Below are positions 16,854 to 25,211 of a DNA stretch of 52,974 bases, one piece after another. Under the pieces are notes generated by a model. That model saw only the letters and a list, made by a program, of their open reading frames with translations, searched no databases and had not been told where the DNA came from. Location of the stretch: NCBI GenBank assembly GCA_002724185.1, contig PBOB01000011.1, forward strand, positions 1 through 52,974. Reading direction: 5' to 3'. This stretch comes from Acidiferrobacteraceae bacterium (GTDB lineage Bacteria; Pseudomonadota; Gammaproteobacteria; Arenicellales; UBA868). Each line of letters starts with the position of its first letter. The first letter of the stretch is position 1. The translations under genes and the position numbers were made by a program.

Positions 16854-17351
16854 TCACTGAGACGCGGCGACCATATATTCAACAGCTGCCTTTACTTCAT
16901 CATCACTAAGTGACGGATTACCGCCCTTAGCTGGCATCATGCCTTTACTGCCTTGATACCCATTGATAGCATGATCCATCACCACATCCATTCCGGCACT
17001 GACTCGTTCAAGCCATTCGTCAATGTCACCCACTCTAGGAGCGCCAGCAATTCCTGCGCCGTGGCAAGCAACGCATCCTGCGTTGTAGATTGACTCTCCA
17101 TCGATAGATGAAACTTCAACAGATACTGATTGTTCAGCAGACGACTCCACTGCCTCTTCAATGTCATTTTCCACTACCGATTCAACTTTAATCCGACCTA
17201 CAGCTTCAACTCGATGCTCAGTACCCGAACCACCACCTAGTAGAATACTTCGCTGCTGATCTGCACGTCCCGGTGTATCCAGATGCCACTCTACAAAAAC
17301 TACGATCACGAGTACAAAAAACAGAGAAACAATGGTTAGAAAACTTTTCAT
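16854..17351 (-). CDS. Membrane-anchored c-type cytochrome (cytochrome c5-like)
   Basis: Periplasmic electron carrier of 165 residues. One N-terminal membrane helix (about 4-21), a long acidic/valine-rich linker (about 30-80) and a single heme domain with C93-V-A-C96-H97 and a Met ligand in GMMPAKGG (138-139). The GMMPAKGGNPSLSDDEVKAAVEYM tail matches cytochrome c5/CycM-type domains. Lying 65 nt after the subunit IV gene of a heme-copper oxidase, it is the likely electron donor to the oxidase or an extra heme domain of it. The anchor keeps it at the membrane. Confidence 0.88.
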   Translation of the reverse strand: MKSFLTIVSLFFVLVIVVFVEWHLDTPGRADQQRSILLGGGSGTEHRVEAVGRIKVESVVENDIEEAVESSAEQSVSVEVSSIDGESIYNAGCVACHGAGIAGAPRVGDIDEWLERVSAGMDVVMDHAINGYQGSKGMMPAKGGNPSLSDDEVKAAVEYMVAASQ

Positions 17352-17416
17352 AGCATAATTGTCAAGTTATAGAATTAGTTCTTATATCACAAAGAAAATC
17401 CGGCGATAGTTAATAT

Positions 17417-17761
17417 TCAGTGATGTGCTTCTACCACAAAATCATTTGGACTCAAAAAGATATCCCTTGCAAACCAAGTGTAGTCAGCTTCTAATGCACC
17501 GATTCCAACAAACACGATGAGCACTAGAGGCGGCACTATTACTGCATAAACCAATGCAAATCTTTCCCAAACCATATGCATAAACACAGCAACAATAAGT
17601 CCTGCCTTAAGTAGCATGAAAATGATAATTAAGAACCATCTTATATAGCCCTCAATCTGCATATAATCAACCATATAAGATGCTGCACTTAGTACGAATA
17701 AGAGGGCCCAAATCTTAAAATATACACCGAGGGGATGTTGTTGTCCTTCCGCTTGCGCCAT
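17417..17761 (-). CDS. ctaF: Cytochrome c oxidase subunit IV (prokaryotic type)
   Basis: Small accessory subunit of an aa3/caa3-type oxidase. From ATG 17761 the protein has 114 residues; a longer frame overlaps subunit III but ATG 17761 gives the natural start (MAQAEGQQHPLGVYFKIW). Three membrane helices are visible, with FMLLKAGLIVAVFMHMVWE typical of the prokaryotic subunit IV family. It lies directly downstream of the subunit III gene (9-nt gap) on the same strand. Confidence 0.85.
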   Translation of the reverse strand: MAQAEGQQHPLGVYFKIWALLFVLSAASYMVDYMQIEGYIRWFLIIIFMLLKAGLIVAVFMHMVWERFALVYAVIVPPLVLIVFVGIGALEADYTWFARDIFLSPNDFVVEAHH

Positions 17762-17769
17762 GATATTTC

Positions 17770-18495
17770 CTACCAAAGATAAAAGAATGCGAATATAAAG
17801 ACCCAGACTAAATCGACAAAATGCCAATAAAGTCCCATGGTCTCAACCATTTCGTACCTCTGCGGTTTGCCTGTCATAAACCCAGGGCGTTCATCATCCA
17901 TATTACCGCGCAGTACTTTCACCGCAACTATAATCAGAAACAACACACCAATTGATACATGGGTGCCATGAAAACCCGTAATCATAAAAAACACCGCGCC
18001 AAACTGCGGCGCACCCAAGGGGTTACCCCACGGGCGAACACCCTCCTCTACAATTAGCTTAGTCCACTCAAACGCCTGCATACCAACAAAGGTTGCGCCT
18101 AACAATGCAGTTACCAATAACAAAATAAACGTAACTCGTCTGTTTTTCCGATAACCAAAATTCACGGCTAATGCCATCGTTCCGCTACTCGTAATCAGAA
18201 CAAAGGTCATAATCGCAATCAGAATAAGTGGAATTTTATGGCCAAACATAGTGAGCGCGAATACCTCACTTGGATATGGCCACGGGTCTGTTGTAGACAT
18301 ACGCACCGTCATGTAAGCGATTAGAAAACAACTAAAAATAAAGGTATCACTGATGAGAAATATCCACATCATAGCTTTACCCCACGGAACGCGCTTAAAC
18401 GCCCGCTGGTCAGAGGACCAGTCCGCGACGACCCCCGAAGTTCCCGGCAACAGATCTGTTGAGTCAGCAGTAGTTGCTTGCGCTGTTTGCGTCAT
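17770..18495 (-). CDS. ctaE: Heme-copper oxidase subunit III (second copy in the operon)
   Basis: A 241-residue subunit III with about seven helices, including GKAMMWIFLISDTFIFSCFLIAYM, ITGFHGTHVSIGVLFLIIVAVKV and the C-terminal VETMGLYWHFVDLVWVFIFAFFYLW signature (H-x-H and WHFVDxVW motifs). It supports proton uptake and lipid packing around subunit I. Another, divergent subunit III gene lies 15 nt upstream, so the operon encodes two such proteins, as in coxMNOP-type loci (CoxO and CoxP). This one keeps the fuller, canonical sequence. Confidence 0.92.
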   Translation of the reverse strand: MTQTAQATTADSTDLLPGTSGVVADWSSDQRAFKRVPWGKAMMWIFLISDTFIFSCFLIAYMTVRMSTTDPWPYPSEVFALTMFGHKIPLILIAIMTFVLITSSGTMALAVNFGYRKNRRVTFILLLVTALLGATFVGMQAFEWTKLIVEEGVRPWGNPLGAPQFGAVFFMITGFHGTHVSIGVLFLIIVAVKVLRGNMDDERPGFMTGKPQRYEMVETMGLYWHFVDLVWVFIFAFFYLW

Positions 18496-18510
18496 ATGTC
18501 TATGTTCTCC

Positions 18511-19119
18511 TTACGTCGCCAATAAGAGCCCGAAAAGTACCAACCAGACCAACAAAAGAAAATGCCAGTAAATCGCACACAACTCCAAGATCATTCGACT
18601 GAGAGCTATTTCCTTGGAACGATGTACACGACTAGTAGCTCGAACCCAGGCTACCAACCCTCCAAATAAATGCAGTGCATGCACGGTAGTTAGCATATAG
18701 AAAAAGCCGTTAGAAGGATTGGAATAAACAAAATATCCCAATTCTTGAAGCTGTTGCCATGCAAGCCACTGACCCACAAAAAATACTAGCGTGCAACCCC
18801 CTCCCACGTAGAGCCCTAATTTGACCCCTTCGGGATTTTCCCGTCGAGCGGACACTGAGGCCCATTGAAGGGCAATGCTACTAGCAATTAGTATTACTGT
18901 ATTAAGCCACAACAATGCCGGAACTGGGATCGACTGCCAATCGGCATAACCCATTCGAATAAAATAAGCCGCAATGAAAAGCCCAAATAAAACGGATGCT
19001 ATACACAGAAAAACACCGAGAGTAACTTTAGGGGTCGCCGCAGAAAAACCACGAGAACTTGGAACAAGACCTCGCTGTGCCACCCAAGGTTTAACTGATA
19101 ATTGATCTCGAAAATTCAT
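18511..19119 (-). CDS. Heme-copper oxidase subunit III-like protein (first copy)
   Basis: A 202-residue membrane protein of the subunit III family with about five helices: LGVFLCIASVLFGLFIAAYFIRM, PALLWLNTVILIASSIALQWA, GFFYMLTTVHALHLFGGLVAW and the terminal ELCAIYWHFLLLVWLVLFGLLLA. It keeps the WHFLLLVW core of the family signature and HALHLFGG, but is shorter and quite different from the subunit III encoded next to it. Two non-identical subunit III genes in tandem recall CoxO/CoxP of the alternative oxidase cluster of Bradyrhizobium. It follows ctaD by 29 nt. Confidence 0.9.
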   Translation of the reverse strand: MNFRDQLSVKPWVAQRGLVPSSRGFSAATPKVTLGVFLCIASVLFGLFIAAYFIRMGYADWQSIPVPALLWLNTVILIASSIALQWASVSARRENPEGVKLGLYVGGGCTLVFFVGQWLAWQQLQELGYFVYSNPSNGFFYMLTTVHALHLFGGLVAWVRATSRVHRSKEIALSRMILELCAIYWHFLLLVWLVLFGLLLAT

Positions 19120-19148
19120 AAGAAACGTGTGGATTAATCTAACATTGA

Positions 19149-20936
19149 CTAGCGCGCATCGCCAGTTTCTTGGCCCGCAGGTACATTTTGCGGAATAAAA
19201 TCATCTTTAGCACCAGGAACACTGTAGTCGTATGCCCATCGATAAACAGAAGGCAGCTCCTTACCAAAATTGCCATGCGTGGGTGGAGTGGTCGAAGTTT
19301 GCCATTCTAACGTTGTAGCTCCCCAAGGGTTGTCGCCCGCTCGCTTACCTCTCGTCGTACTGACGGCCAAATTGTATAAAAACACTAATTGGACGCTCGC
19401 TACGACAATTGCAGCTATAGAAATACCCGCATTGAGCACCTGTGCTGACTCAGGGATCCAGTCTGGCAGACCGGTAGAGCCCTCGTTAGCATAGTAACGT
19501 CGTGGCACGCCCATTATGCCAAGGTAATGCATTGGATAATAAATACAATACAACCCGACAAATGTTACCCAAAAGTGAAACTTGCCCATTCCTTCATGCA
19601 GCATACGGCCCGTAATCTTTGGATACCAATGATATACGGCACCAAAAACTGCTAGCACAGGTGAAACCGCCATCACCATATGAAAATGAGCAACAACGAA
19701 ATAAGTATCGGACAACGGCACATCAACAATTACGTTGCCAAGAAAAATTCCAGTTAGACCACCATTAATAAAGGTAAACACGAATCCAATTGCAAAGAGC
19801 ATTGGGACGGTAAGTTTGATATTGCCCCTCCACAAAGTTAGCACCCAGTTATAGACTTTGATAGCTGTCGGTACAGCAATAATCAGGGTAGTGGTGGCAA
19901 AAAAGAAGCCAAAATATGGATTCATGCCACTAACATACATGTGGTGTGCCCAAACAATAAAACTCAATCCGCCTATAACCACTATGGCCCACACCATTAA
20001 GCGATAGCCGAATATATTTTTCCGTGCATGGACGCTTATGAGCTCAGAAATAATTCCAAACGCGGGCAGAGCAACAATATAAACCTCAGGATGTCCAAAA
20101 AACCAGAACAAGTGCTGAAACAGTACTGGACTGCCACCGGAGTAATCCAAAGTCTGCCCCATGGATACAATTGCTGGCATGAAAAAACTAGTTCCAATAA
20201 CACTATCGAGTGTCATCATGATTGCCGCGACAAAAAGCGCTGGAAAAGCAAACAATGCCAAAACAGTTGCGGTGAATATCCCCCAAACTGTCAATGGCAT
20301 CCGCATCAAAGTCATGCCGCGTGTTCTTGCCTGAAGCACTGTGACGACATAATTTAGTCCACCCATCGTAAAGCCGATCACGAAAAACGCGAGGGAAACC
20401 AACATTAGTAATATCCCCCAATCAGCACCAGGCGTTCCAGGCAATATTGTTTGCGGAGGGTAGAGCGTCCACCCAGCACCTGTTGGGCCACCTGGAACAA
20501 AAAAACTTGCGAGAAGAAGTATGACAGCGAACAGATAGATCCAGTAACTAATCATATTGACATATGGAAATACCATATCCCTAGCTCCCACCATGAGTGG
20601 AATTAGATAGTTGCCAAATCCTCCGAGAAATAAAGCTGTCAACAGATAGATCACCATGATCATGCCATGCATAGTCACAAACTGGATATAAGCGTCAGGT
20701 GTGATAAAAGAAAAGACACCAGGAAATCCTAGCTGTAACCTCATTAGCACTGAAAGCACTAGAGCTATAAGGCCGACTGCCATAGCTGTCATGGAATATT
20801 GCAATGCAATAATCTTGGCGTCTTGGGAGAAAACATACTTCCCAAGCCAGGTTTTTGGATGATAGAGCTCCTCTTCTGCTACTTCTGCAGGTCGGACATA
20901 ATCAACCGCATCATGAGCAACATCTGTTATAGCCAT
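19149..20936 (-). CDS. ctaD: Cytochrome c oxidase subunit I
   Basis: Catalytic subunit reducing O2 to water and pumping protons. The 595-residue protein has about 12 helices. Visible ligands are His90 (MHGM, low-spin heme), His282 and Tyr286 in GHPEVY (the CuB His and crosslinked Tyr), His331/His332 (CuB), and AHFHM with His417 (high-spin heme) and His419 (low-spin heme). Proton-channel residues are present: Asp120 in GARDMVFP, Glu284 in HPEVY, and Lys360 in VPTAIK, so it is an A1-type oxidase. AGAGGA lies before the start. It is the second gene of the operon after ctaC. Confidence 0.97.
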   Translation of the reverse strand: MAITDVAHDAVDYVRPAEVAEEELYHPKTWLGKYVFSQDAKIIALQYSMTAMAVGLIALVLSVLMRLQLGFPGVFSFITPDAYIQFVTMHGMIMVIYLLTALFLGGFGNYLIPLMVGARDMVFPYVNMISYWIYLFAVILLLASFFVPGGPTGAGWTLYPPQTILPGTPGADWGILLMLVSLAFFVIGFTMGGLNYVVTVLQARTRGMTLMRMPLTVWGIFTATVLALFAFPALFVAAIMMTLDSVIGTSFFMPAIVSMGQTLDYSGGSPVLFQHLFWFFGHPEVYIVALPAFGIISELISVHARKNIFGYRLMVWAIVVIGGLSFIVWAHHMYVSGMNPYFGFFFATTTLIIAVPTAIKVYNWVLTLWRGNIKLTVPMLFAIGFVFTFINGGLTGIFLGNVIVDVPLSDTYFVVAHFHMVMAVSPVLAVFGAVYHWYPKITGRMLHEGMGKFHFWVTFVGLYCIYYPMHYLGIMGVPRRYYANEGSTGLPDWIPESAQVLNAGISIAAIVVASVQLVFLYNLAVSTTRGKRAGDNPWGATTLEWQTSTTPPTHGNFGKELPSVYRWAYDYSVPGAKDDFIPQNVPAGQETGDAR

Positions 20937-21056
20937 GGCAAGTCCTCTTCAGTTCTACTTACAATGCTCGTCTCAAGCATCAGTCCTTTTGCATATCACA
21001 AAAGAACATGTTGAAAAATTTGCAGGTCTTCATTTTATATGTTCGGACGTATGATC

Positions 21057-22151
21057 CTACAGTGAATTCAAATAGGCAATCAGGGCAGCAAGTTGGGCGT
21101 CGTCCAATTGGTAAGCCGGCATGATTGGCGGATAACCAGCCACAATCGTCGCATTGGGCGCGACGATAGACTCTACAAGGTAGGCATCATCCACAATTAC
21201 AGCACTACCATCAGCTAGTTCTTCTGTTCTACCCGCTAACTCCTTCCAAGTAGGTCCGACTCCAGGACTGCCATCAATGCTGTGGCAGCCCATACAGCCT
21301 TGACTCTCTGCAATTTGTCTTCCCTGCTCTTCGGGTGACCCACTTACTGTAGCAACCTGAACCGTCTGAGTATCAGCAAAAGTCGGCTGCGTAGCAAGCC
21401 AAGCCCTAAAATCAGCTTCATCTTCCAAAACCATACGGCTCCGCATATTGTAATGCCCAGAGCCACATAGCTCCGCGCAAAGAACATCGTACGTTCCCGC
21501 CAGTGTTGGCGTGAACCAAAAATAAGTAATCATGCCAGGCACAAGATCCATCTTGGCCCGTATCTGCGGTACATAGAAATCGTGCAGCACATCCTTAGAT
21601 CGCAGTAACACCTTAACGGGATCACCTAGGGGCAAATGAAATTCCGAGCCACTCACCAATACATCGTCCTGACCATTTGGATCATCAGGATTCATACCAA
21701 ACGGATTTTTCGCATCGATGTGGCGAACATCAACCGTTCCCAAAATACCATCTTCTCCAGGATACCGATAGCTCCAAGACCACTGCTTGCCAACTGCTTC
21801 AACTAGGCTTGCTTCCTCAGGTACGTCGACATACTTCGCCCACACAAAAAGACCTGGCGCTAACATTGCCACCACCCCTACAGTTGTAAACGCCGTTAGC
21901 CACCACTCAAGACGCTTGTTCTCTGGCTCATACTCAGCACGACGATCCTTGCTATATCGGAAACGATATACGCAATAGGCAAGGAATAGATTAATCACCA
22001 CAAATACAAACCCGCAAACGATAAACGTAATGGTCAACGTATCGTCGATAAATCCCCAATTCGACGCGATTGGTGTTAGATACCAGGGACTAAGGAAGTG
22101 AAAGAGAACTGAACCTATAACTAGCAGAACCAGGATGATTGCCAGTACCAT
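21057..22151 (-). CDS. ctaC: Cytochrome c oxidase subunit II with C-terminal cytochrome c domain
   Basis: Accepts electrons and passes them to subunit I. In the 364-residue protein, three N-terminal hydrophobic segments (about 2-21, 38-62 and 85-106, where two are usual) precede the CuA domain with ligands His190, Cys225, Glu227, Cys229, His233 and Met236 (CAELCGSGHYNM). A cytochrome c domain follows with C286-M-G-C-H290 and Met344 (PPIMPAY), making this a caa3-type enzyme. A segment at about 143-165 (HIDAKNPFGMNPDDPNGQDD) looks like an insertion in the CuA domain. First gene of the operon; promoter in the gap shared with cyoE. Confidence 0.96.
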   Translation of the reverse strand: MVLAIILVLLVIGSVLFHFLSPWYLTPIASNWGFIDDTLTITFIVCGFVFVVINLFLAYCVYRFRYSKDRRAEYEPENKRLEWWLTAFTTVGVVAMLAPGLFVWAKYVDVPEEASLVEAVGKQWSWSYRYPGEDGILGTVDVRHIDAKNPFGMNPDDPNGQDDVLVSGSEFHLPLGDPVKVLLRSKDVLHDFYVPQIRAKMDLVPGMITYFWFTPTLAGTYDVLCAELCGSGHYNMRSRMVLEDEADFRAWLATQPTFADTQTVQVATVSGSPEEQGRQIAESQGCMGCHSIDGSPGVGPTWKELAGRTEELADGSAVIVDDAYLVESIVAPNATIVAGYPPIMPAYQLDDAQLAALIAYLNSL

Positions 22152-22566
22152 ACTTTTATTTCCTCAACAATTTCGAGCCAGCAGACAAGCTACTGTCTCC
22201 GTTAAGATATTATTGGCAGCCCTGCACAAATTATAGTAGCTGCCATCGCCACTAACCGGTTTGGCAATTCGAGAGATGCGCCTCTAACAGACTTCACAAC
22301 ATCTTAATCGCAACCACTTTAGCCCACATCATCCTCAACCACCCTCCCAATAACGAGTATTGTCCCATAGCAATTCGCTGACTTCAACATTCCAATCTTC
22401 CGCGAAGTAGGAGGCGCTTAGTAATGCACGCAACGGAATGGACTAATATATAGCCATCAAGAGCGTTAGAATATGCTCTACAGTTATAACATAATTACTA
22501 TAACCACCTTTATTTACGACGTCAGGCGGTTAAAATAAAAGGGTTATGTATTCTTCATAAATTGCT
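22152..22566. other. Divergent intergenic region ctaC / cyoE
   Basis: A 415-bp non-coding region that must contain the promoters of the oxidase operon (minus) and the heme O synthase gene (plus). The only structure I can point to is an inverted repeat GTTATA-N10-TATAAC (22483-22504), about 65 nt before the cyoE start. Short ORFs such as the 9-codon one near 22423 look random. No tRNA or known riboswitch was recognised. Confidence 0.5.
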
Positions 22567-23481
22567 ATGGCCACTGAAATCACGCCTATTGCTGGCTCTT
22601 CGAGCCGATTTGCAGACTATATCCGCCTCCTGAAACCAAGGGTGATGTCACTCGTAGTCTTTACTGCGCTAGCTGGACTGCTGATGGCGCCTGGAGCTAT
22701 TCACCCATTAGATGGCTTTATATCCATATGCGCAATAGCAATAGGTGCAGGGGCGGCAGGGGCCATAAATATGTGGTATGACCGCGATATTGACGCAATG
22801 ATGCGGCGAACACTAAATAGGCCACTGCCCGCTGGGCGCCTGCATCCCACAGAGGCGCTCCTCCTAGGCGTCACCCTCTCTTGTCTTTCCGTGTCCACAC
22901 TTACACTAATATCAAACTATCTGTCGGGAATCCTACTCGCTGTAACCATCTTCTATTATGTTGTGCTCTATACAATATGGCTAAAGCGCAAAACTCCACA
23001 AAATGTTGTAATCGGTGGTGTGTCGGGCGCCCTACCTCCAGTAGTGGGTTGGACTGCTGTAACAGGATCTATTGACCTTGGTGCCATCCTCCTTTTCGCT
23101 ATTATTTTCTTATGGACACCACCACACTCCTGGGCTCTAGCTCTTTTCCGACATGAGGATTACTCTGCTGCGGACATACCGATGCTACCCGTAGCGCAGG
23201 GACGTAAAGCAACAGGGCAACAAATCCTTTTCTACAGCCTGCTGTTAGTCATAGTGACACTAGCACCAATGCCGTTCGGCCTAGCAGGGGCATTTTATGA
23301 AGTAGCTGCGGTGGCGCTGGGTGTCGGATTCGCATTCTATGCGCTGCAATTATTTAGATCTCTTTCTAACAAAGATTCTGCGGAAACTGATGCGGAAACA
23401 GCAAAAAAATTGTTTAAGTACTCAATACGCTATTTGTTTCTCATATTTCTCTTTCTGCTAATAGATAGCTATCTCATTTAG
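22567..23481 (+). CDS. cyoE: Protoheme IX farnesyltransferase (heme O synthase)
   Basis: Polyprenyltransferase that converts heme b to heme O, the precursor of heme A used by the adjacent oxidase. The 304-residue integral membrane protein has about nine helices and both aspartate-rich motifs: N-x3-DRDIDAMMRRTLNRPLPAGR (about 74-98) and the second after KRKTPQNVVIGGVSGALPP. It is divergent from ctaC. Heme A synthase (ctaA), SURF1 and CtaG/Cox11 are not in the window. It may be named cyoE or ctaB; both are the same family. Confidence 0.95.
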   Translation: MATEITPIAGSSSRFADYIRLLKPRVMSLVVFTALAGLLMAPGAIHPLDGFISICAIAIGAGAAGAINMWYDRDIDAMMRRTLNRPLPAGRLHPTEALLLGVTLSCLSVSTLTLISNYLSGILLAVTIFYYVVLYTIWLKRKTPQNVVIGGVSGALPPVVGWTAVTGSIDLGAILLFAIIFLWTPPHSWALALFRHEDYSAADIPMLPVAQGRKATGQQILFYSLLLVIVTLAPMPFGLAGAFYEVAAVALGVGFAFYALQLFRSLSNKDSAETDAETAKKLFKYSIRYLFLIFLFLLIDSYLI

Positions 23482-23492
23482 GGCAGAACGAT

Positions 23493-23514
23493 AAAAGCCC
23501 CGCCCTAAAGGGGC
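23493..23514 (-). terminator. Rho-independent terminator between cyoE and bioC
   Basis: On the minus strand GCCCC - 8-nt loop - GGGGC (arms 23510-23514 and 23497-23501) is followed by TTTT (23496-23493). The hairpin lies just after the bioC stop and in the cyoE/bioC convergent gap, so it should end bioC transcripts. It has no good U-tract on the plus strand, so a role for cyoE is less clear. Confidence 0.7.
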
Positions 23515-23527
23515 AGATTGCATTAGG

Positions 23528-24394
23528 TCATGTATTGCCTGGAATAGCAACAGCAAGCCCTTTCTTTACCACCGCTTCATGTTTTGTTGCCAGTCCATAA
23601 ATGACCTCCCAAGTCGATGGTATACCATCGTTATCAGCTATCTGTTCATAGGCATCTACAAATTGCCTATATCTATTCCTGCCAGTGCAGCTGCGACGCC
23701 GATCATATCGCGCATTCGTGCCCCCTGTTCCGCGTAATTCAGCCACAAGCTGTGCTACATCCTTATGCTTTCTAACACATCTATCAACATCAAGAACGGG
23801 CTCAGAAAAGCCGGCTCTTATAAGGGCGTCACCTAGATCACGGATATCAATAAATTCGTGAACATGGGGAGAGTCATCAACTTGCTCCCAAAAGTGCCGT
23901 AACTCATGAAGAGTTCCCGGCCCTAGTGTAGAAAACAAGAAAATACCATCAAGCTCTAATATTCGACATACCTCAGGCAAGACATCATCAACATCACACC
24001 AATGAAGCAGCATGTTTGAAATAACAAGTGGGATAGATTCGTCTGCAAAAGCTAATTTCTCAGCTGTCGTGACTACATCATATATTTCTCCATCAATTTT
24101 AGGTGTTGAAGAAGCCATCTGCTTTGAAAAATCAGTGTTAATTACCGTAACAGCTGGAACCAAGGCTCTAAGTAACTCGCCGACGTGGCCTGTAGCCGAA
24201 CCGAGATCAAGCGCGATCGTAGGAATAAGCCCAATCAGATTGAGTCGGTCAACAAGATCCGCGGCAGTGGTTTGCTGTAAACTAGAAGCAGATTTATAGG
24301 TCTCCGCCGCGCGTGAAAACTGGGCTAAAAGCTTGCTTTTATCGAGGCCATAGCTACCACCTGGTGTTGTCAGGCGATTTAAAGTCTTGTCCAC
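23528..24394 (-). CDS. bioC: Malonyl-ACP O-methyltransferase BioC
   Basis: Methylates the free carboxyl of malonyl-ACP so fatty-acid synthesis can build the pimeloyl moiety of biotin. The 288-residue SAM-dependent methyltransferase shows the SAM motif ALDLGSATGHVGELL (about 63-77), SNMLLHWCDV and, more specific for BioC, the STLGPGTLHELRHFW block (about 154-168), HEFIDIRDLGDALIRAGFSEPVLDV and a C-terminal AYEQ...GIPSTWEVIYGLA segment. No other bio gene is adjacent, an unusual stand-alone position since bioC often ends a bioBFHCD operon. It sits between cyoE and pilA. Confidence 0.9.
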   Translation of the reverse strand: MDKTLNRLTTPGGSYGLDKSKLLAQFSRAAETYKSASSLQQTTAADLVDRLNLIGLIPTIALDLGSATGHVGELLRALVPAVTVINTDFSKQMASSTPKIDGEIYDVVTTAEKLAFADESIPLVISNMLLHWCDVDDVLPEVCRILELDGIFLFSTLGPGTLHELRHFWEQVDDSPHVHEFIDIRDLGDALIRAGFSEPVLDVDRCVRKHKDVAQLVAELRGTGGTNARYDRRRSCTGRNRYRQFVDAYEQIADNDGIPSTWEVIYGLATKHEAVVKKGLAVAIPGNT

Positions 24395-24430
24395 ACGATA
24401 AGAAACTTTCTGAAGATCAGAGATACTTGT

Positions 24431-24466
24431 TCAAAAGGGCTGGCCCCGACTCTTCGAGTCAGAGCC
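24431..24466 (-). terminator. Probable terminator downstream of pilA
   Basis: A hairpin in the gap between the pilA stop and bioC: the arms GACTC/GAGTC (24448-24452 and 24456-24460) extend outward through GGC/GCC. On the minus strand it is followed by CCCTTTTG. The U-tract is short, so the call is moderate. It would separate pilA from bioC transcription. Confidence 0.5.
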
Positions 24467-24484
24467 ATGCTTCTAGTTTGAACT

Positions 24485-24937
24485 TTACTTACACGCGGAA
24501 GGAACATATTTAGCATCCATTGTGCCCACAGCGCACGTCCAAGAGATAGCACCACTTGAGCCTGACGGCGTTAATTTAAGCGTCGTACCGGCGACTGCAC
24601 TATGGGCATCACCAGCTGACTTCATAGTTATTGTTGTGACTCCAGTGCCATCATCTGCAACACTTACACCCGCCACATACTTGCCCTTTATATTGCTGCT
24701 CGTCGCGATCCCAAGAGCAGAGTGGGCATTACCGGTACCTGAAGGAAAAGTGCCGTTTGAGTTGAAATATTCTGCCACAGCGATCTTGACGCCACTTACT
24801 AAGTTCATTGCCTCAGAAACCTGTGACCTGGCAACATAATTCTGATATTGTGGAATTGCAACGGCCGCCAGAATCCCGATGATAGCTACAACAATCATTA
24901 ATTCAATTAAAGTAAAGCCTAGCTGCTTATGGCGCAT
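24485..24937 (-). CDS. pilA: Type IV major pilin PilA (prepilin)
   Basis: Precursor of the type IV pilus subunit. The 150-residue protein has a short leader MRHKQLG cleaved before Phe8 by PilD, Glu at mature position 5, and the conserved hydrophobic alpha-1 helix [27 protein letters not shown]. The C-terminus holds a disulfide-loop pair (Cys in SWTCAVG and Cys in VPSACK), the usual D-region of type IVa pilins. It is divergent from pilC and preceded by an unusually strong GGGGAGG ribosome-binding site (24942-24948). Confidence 0.95.
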   Translation of the reverse strand: MRHKQLGFTLIELMIVVAIIGILAAVAIPQYQNYVARSQVSEAMNLVSGVKIAVAEYFNSNGTFPSGTGNAHSALGIATSSNIKGKYVAGVSVADDGTGVTTITMKSAGDAHSAVAGTTLKLTPSGSSGAISWTCAVGTMDAKYVPSACK

Positions 24938-24941
24938 AAAA

Positions 24942-24948
24942 CCTCCCC
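24942..24948 (-). promoter_or_regulatory. Strong Shine-Dalgarno for pilA
   Basis: GGGGAGG followed by TTTT and ATG on the minus strand. It is the best ribosome-binding site in the window, fitting a highly expressed structural protein. No convincing sigma-54 promoter (TGGCAC-N5-TTGCW) was found in the 270 bp upstream, although pilA genes often have one. Confidence 0.6.
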
Positions 24949-25211
24949 GAAATGAGCGAAAATTGCTAAGGGTGATGGTATGGTAACAGAACTCATCTGA
25001 TATCGGCAGTAAAGAGTCGAACCAAATAACCGCATTAGACCCACCAATTTTTAGTTAGGGATTGTAATGCTAAGAACGCTATACTAATCGTCTAAAGTTA
25101 AATCTTATAACCCGATCAAATGAGCTGCTAGTATGATTAACACCCCCCAGCTTGGGATCTGAAAAGCTACAGAAAGAGAAACAAACACTAATCAGGTAAT
25201 CAATTCTCGAT

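Noticed and set aside
22483-22504. Inverted repeat GTTATA-N10-TATAAC upstream of cyoE as an operator
   Set aside because: AT-rich repeats of 6 bp are expected by chance here; kept only as a remark in the intergenic entry.
24938-25211. Sigma-54 promoter for pilA
   Set aside because: No TGGCAC-N5-TTGCW match on the pilA strand; only weak resemblance near 24965-24985.
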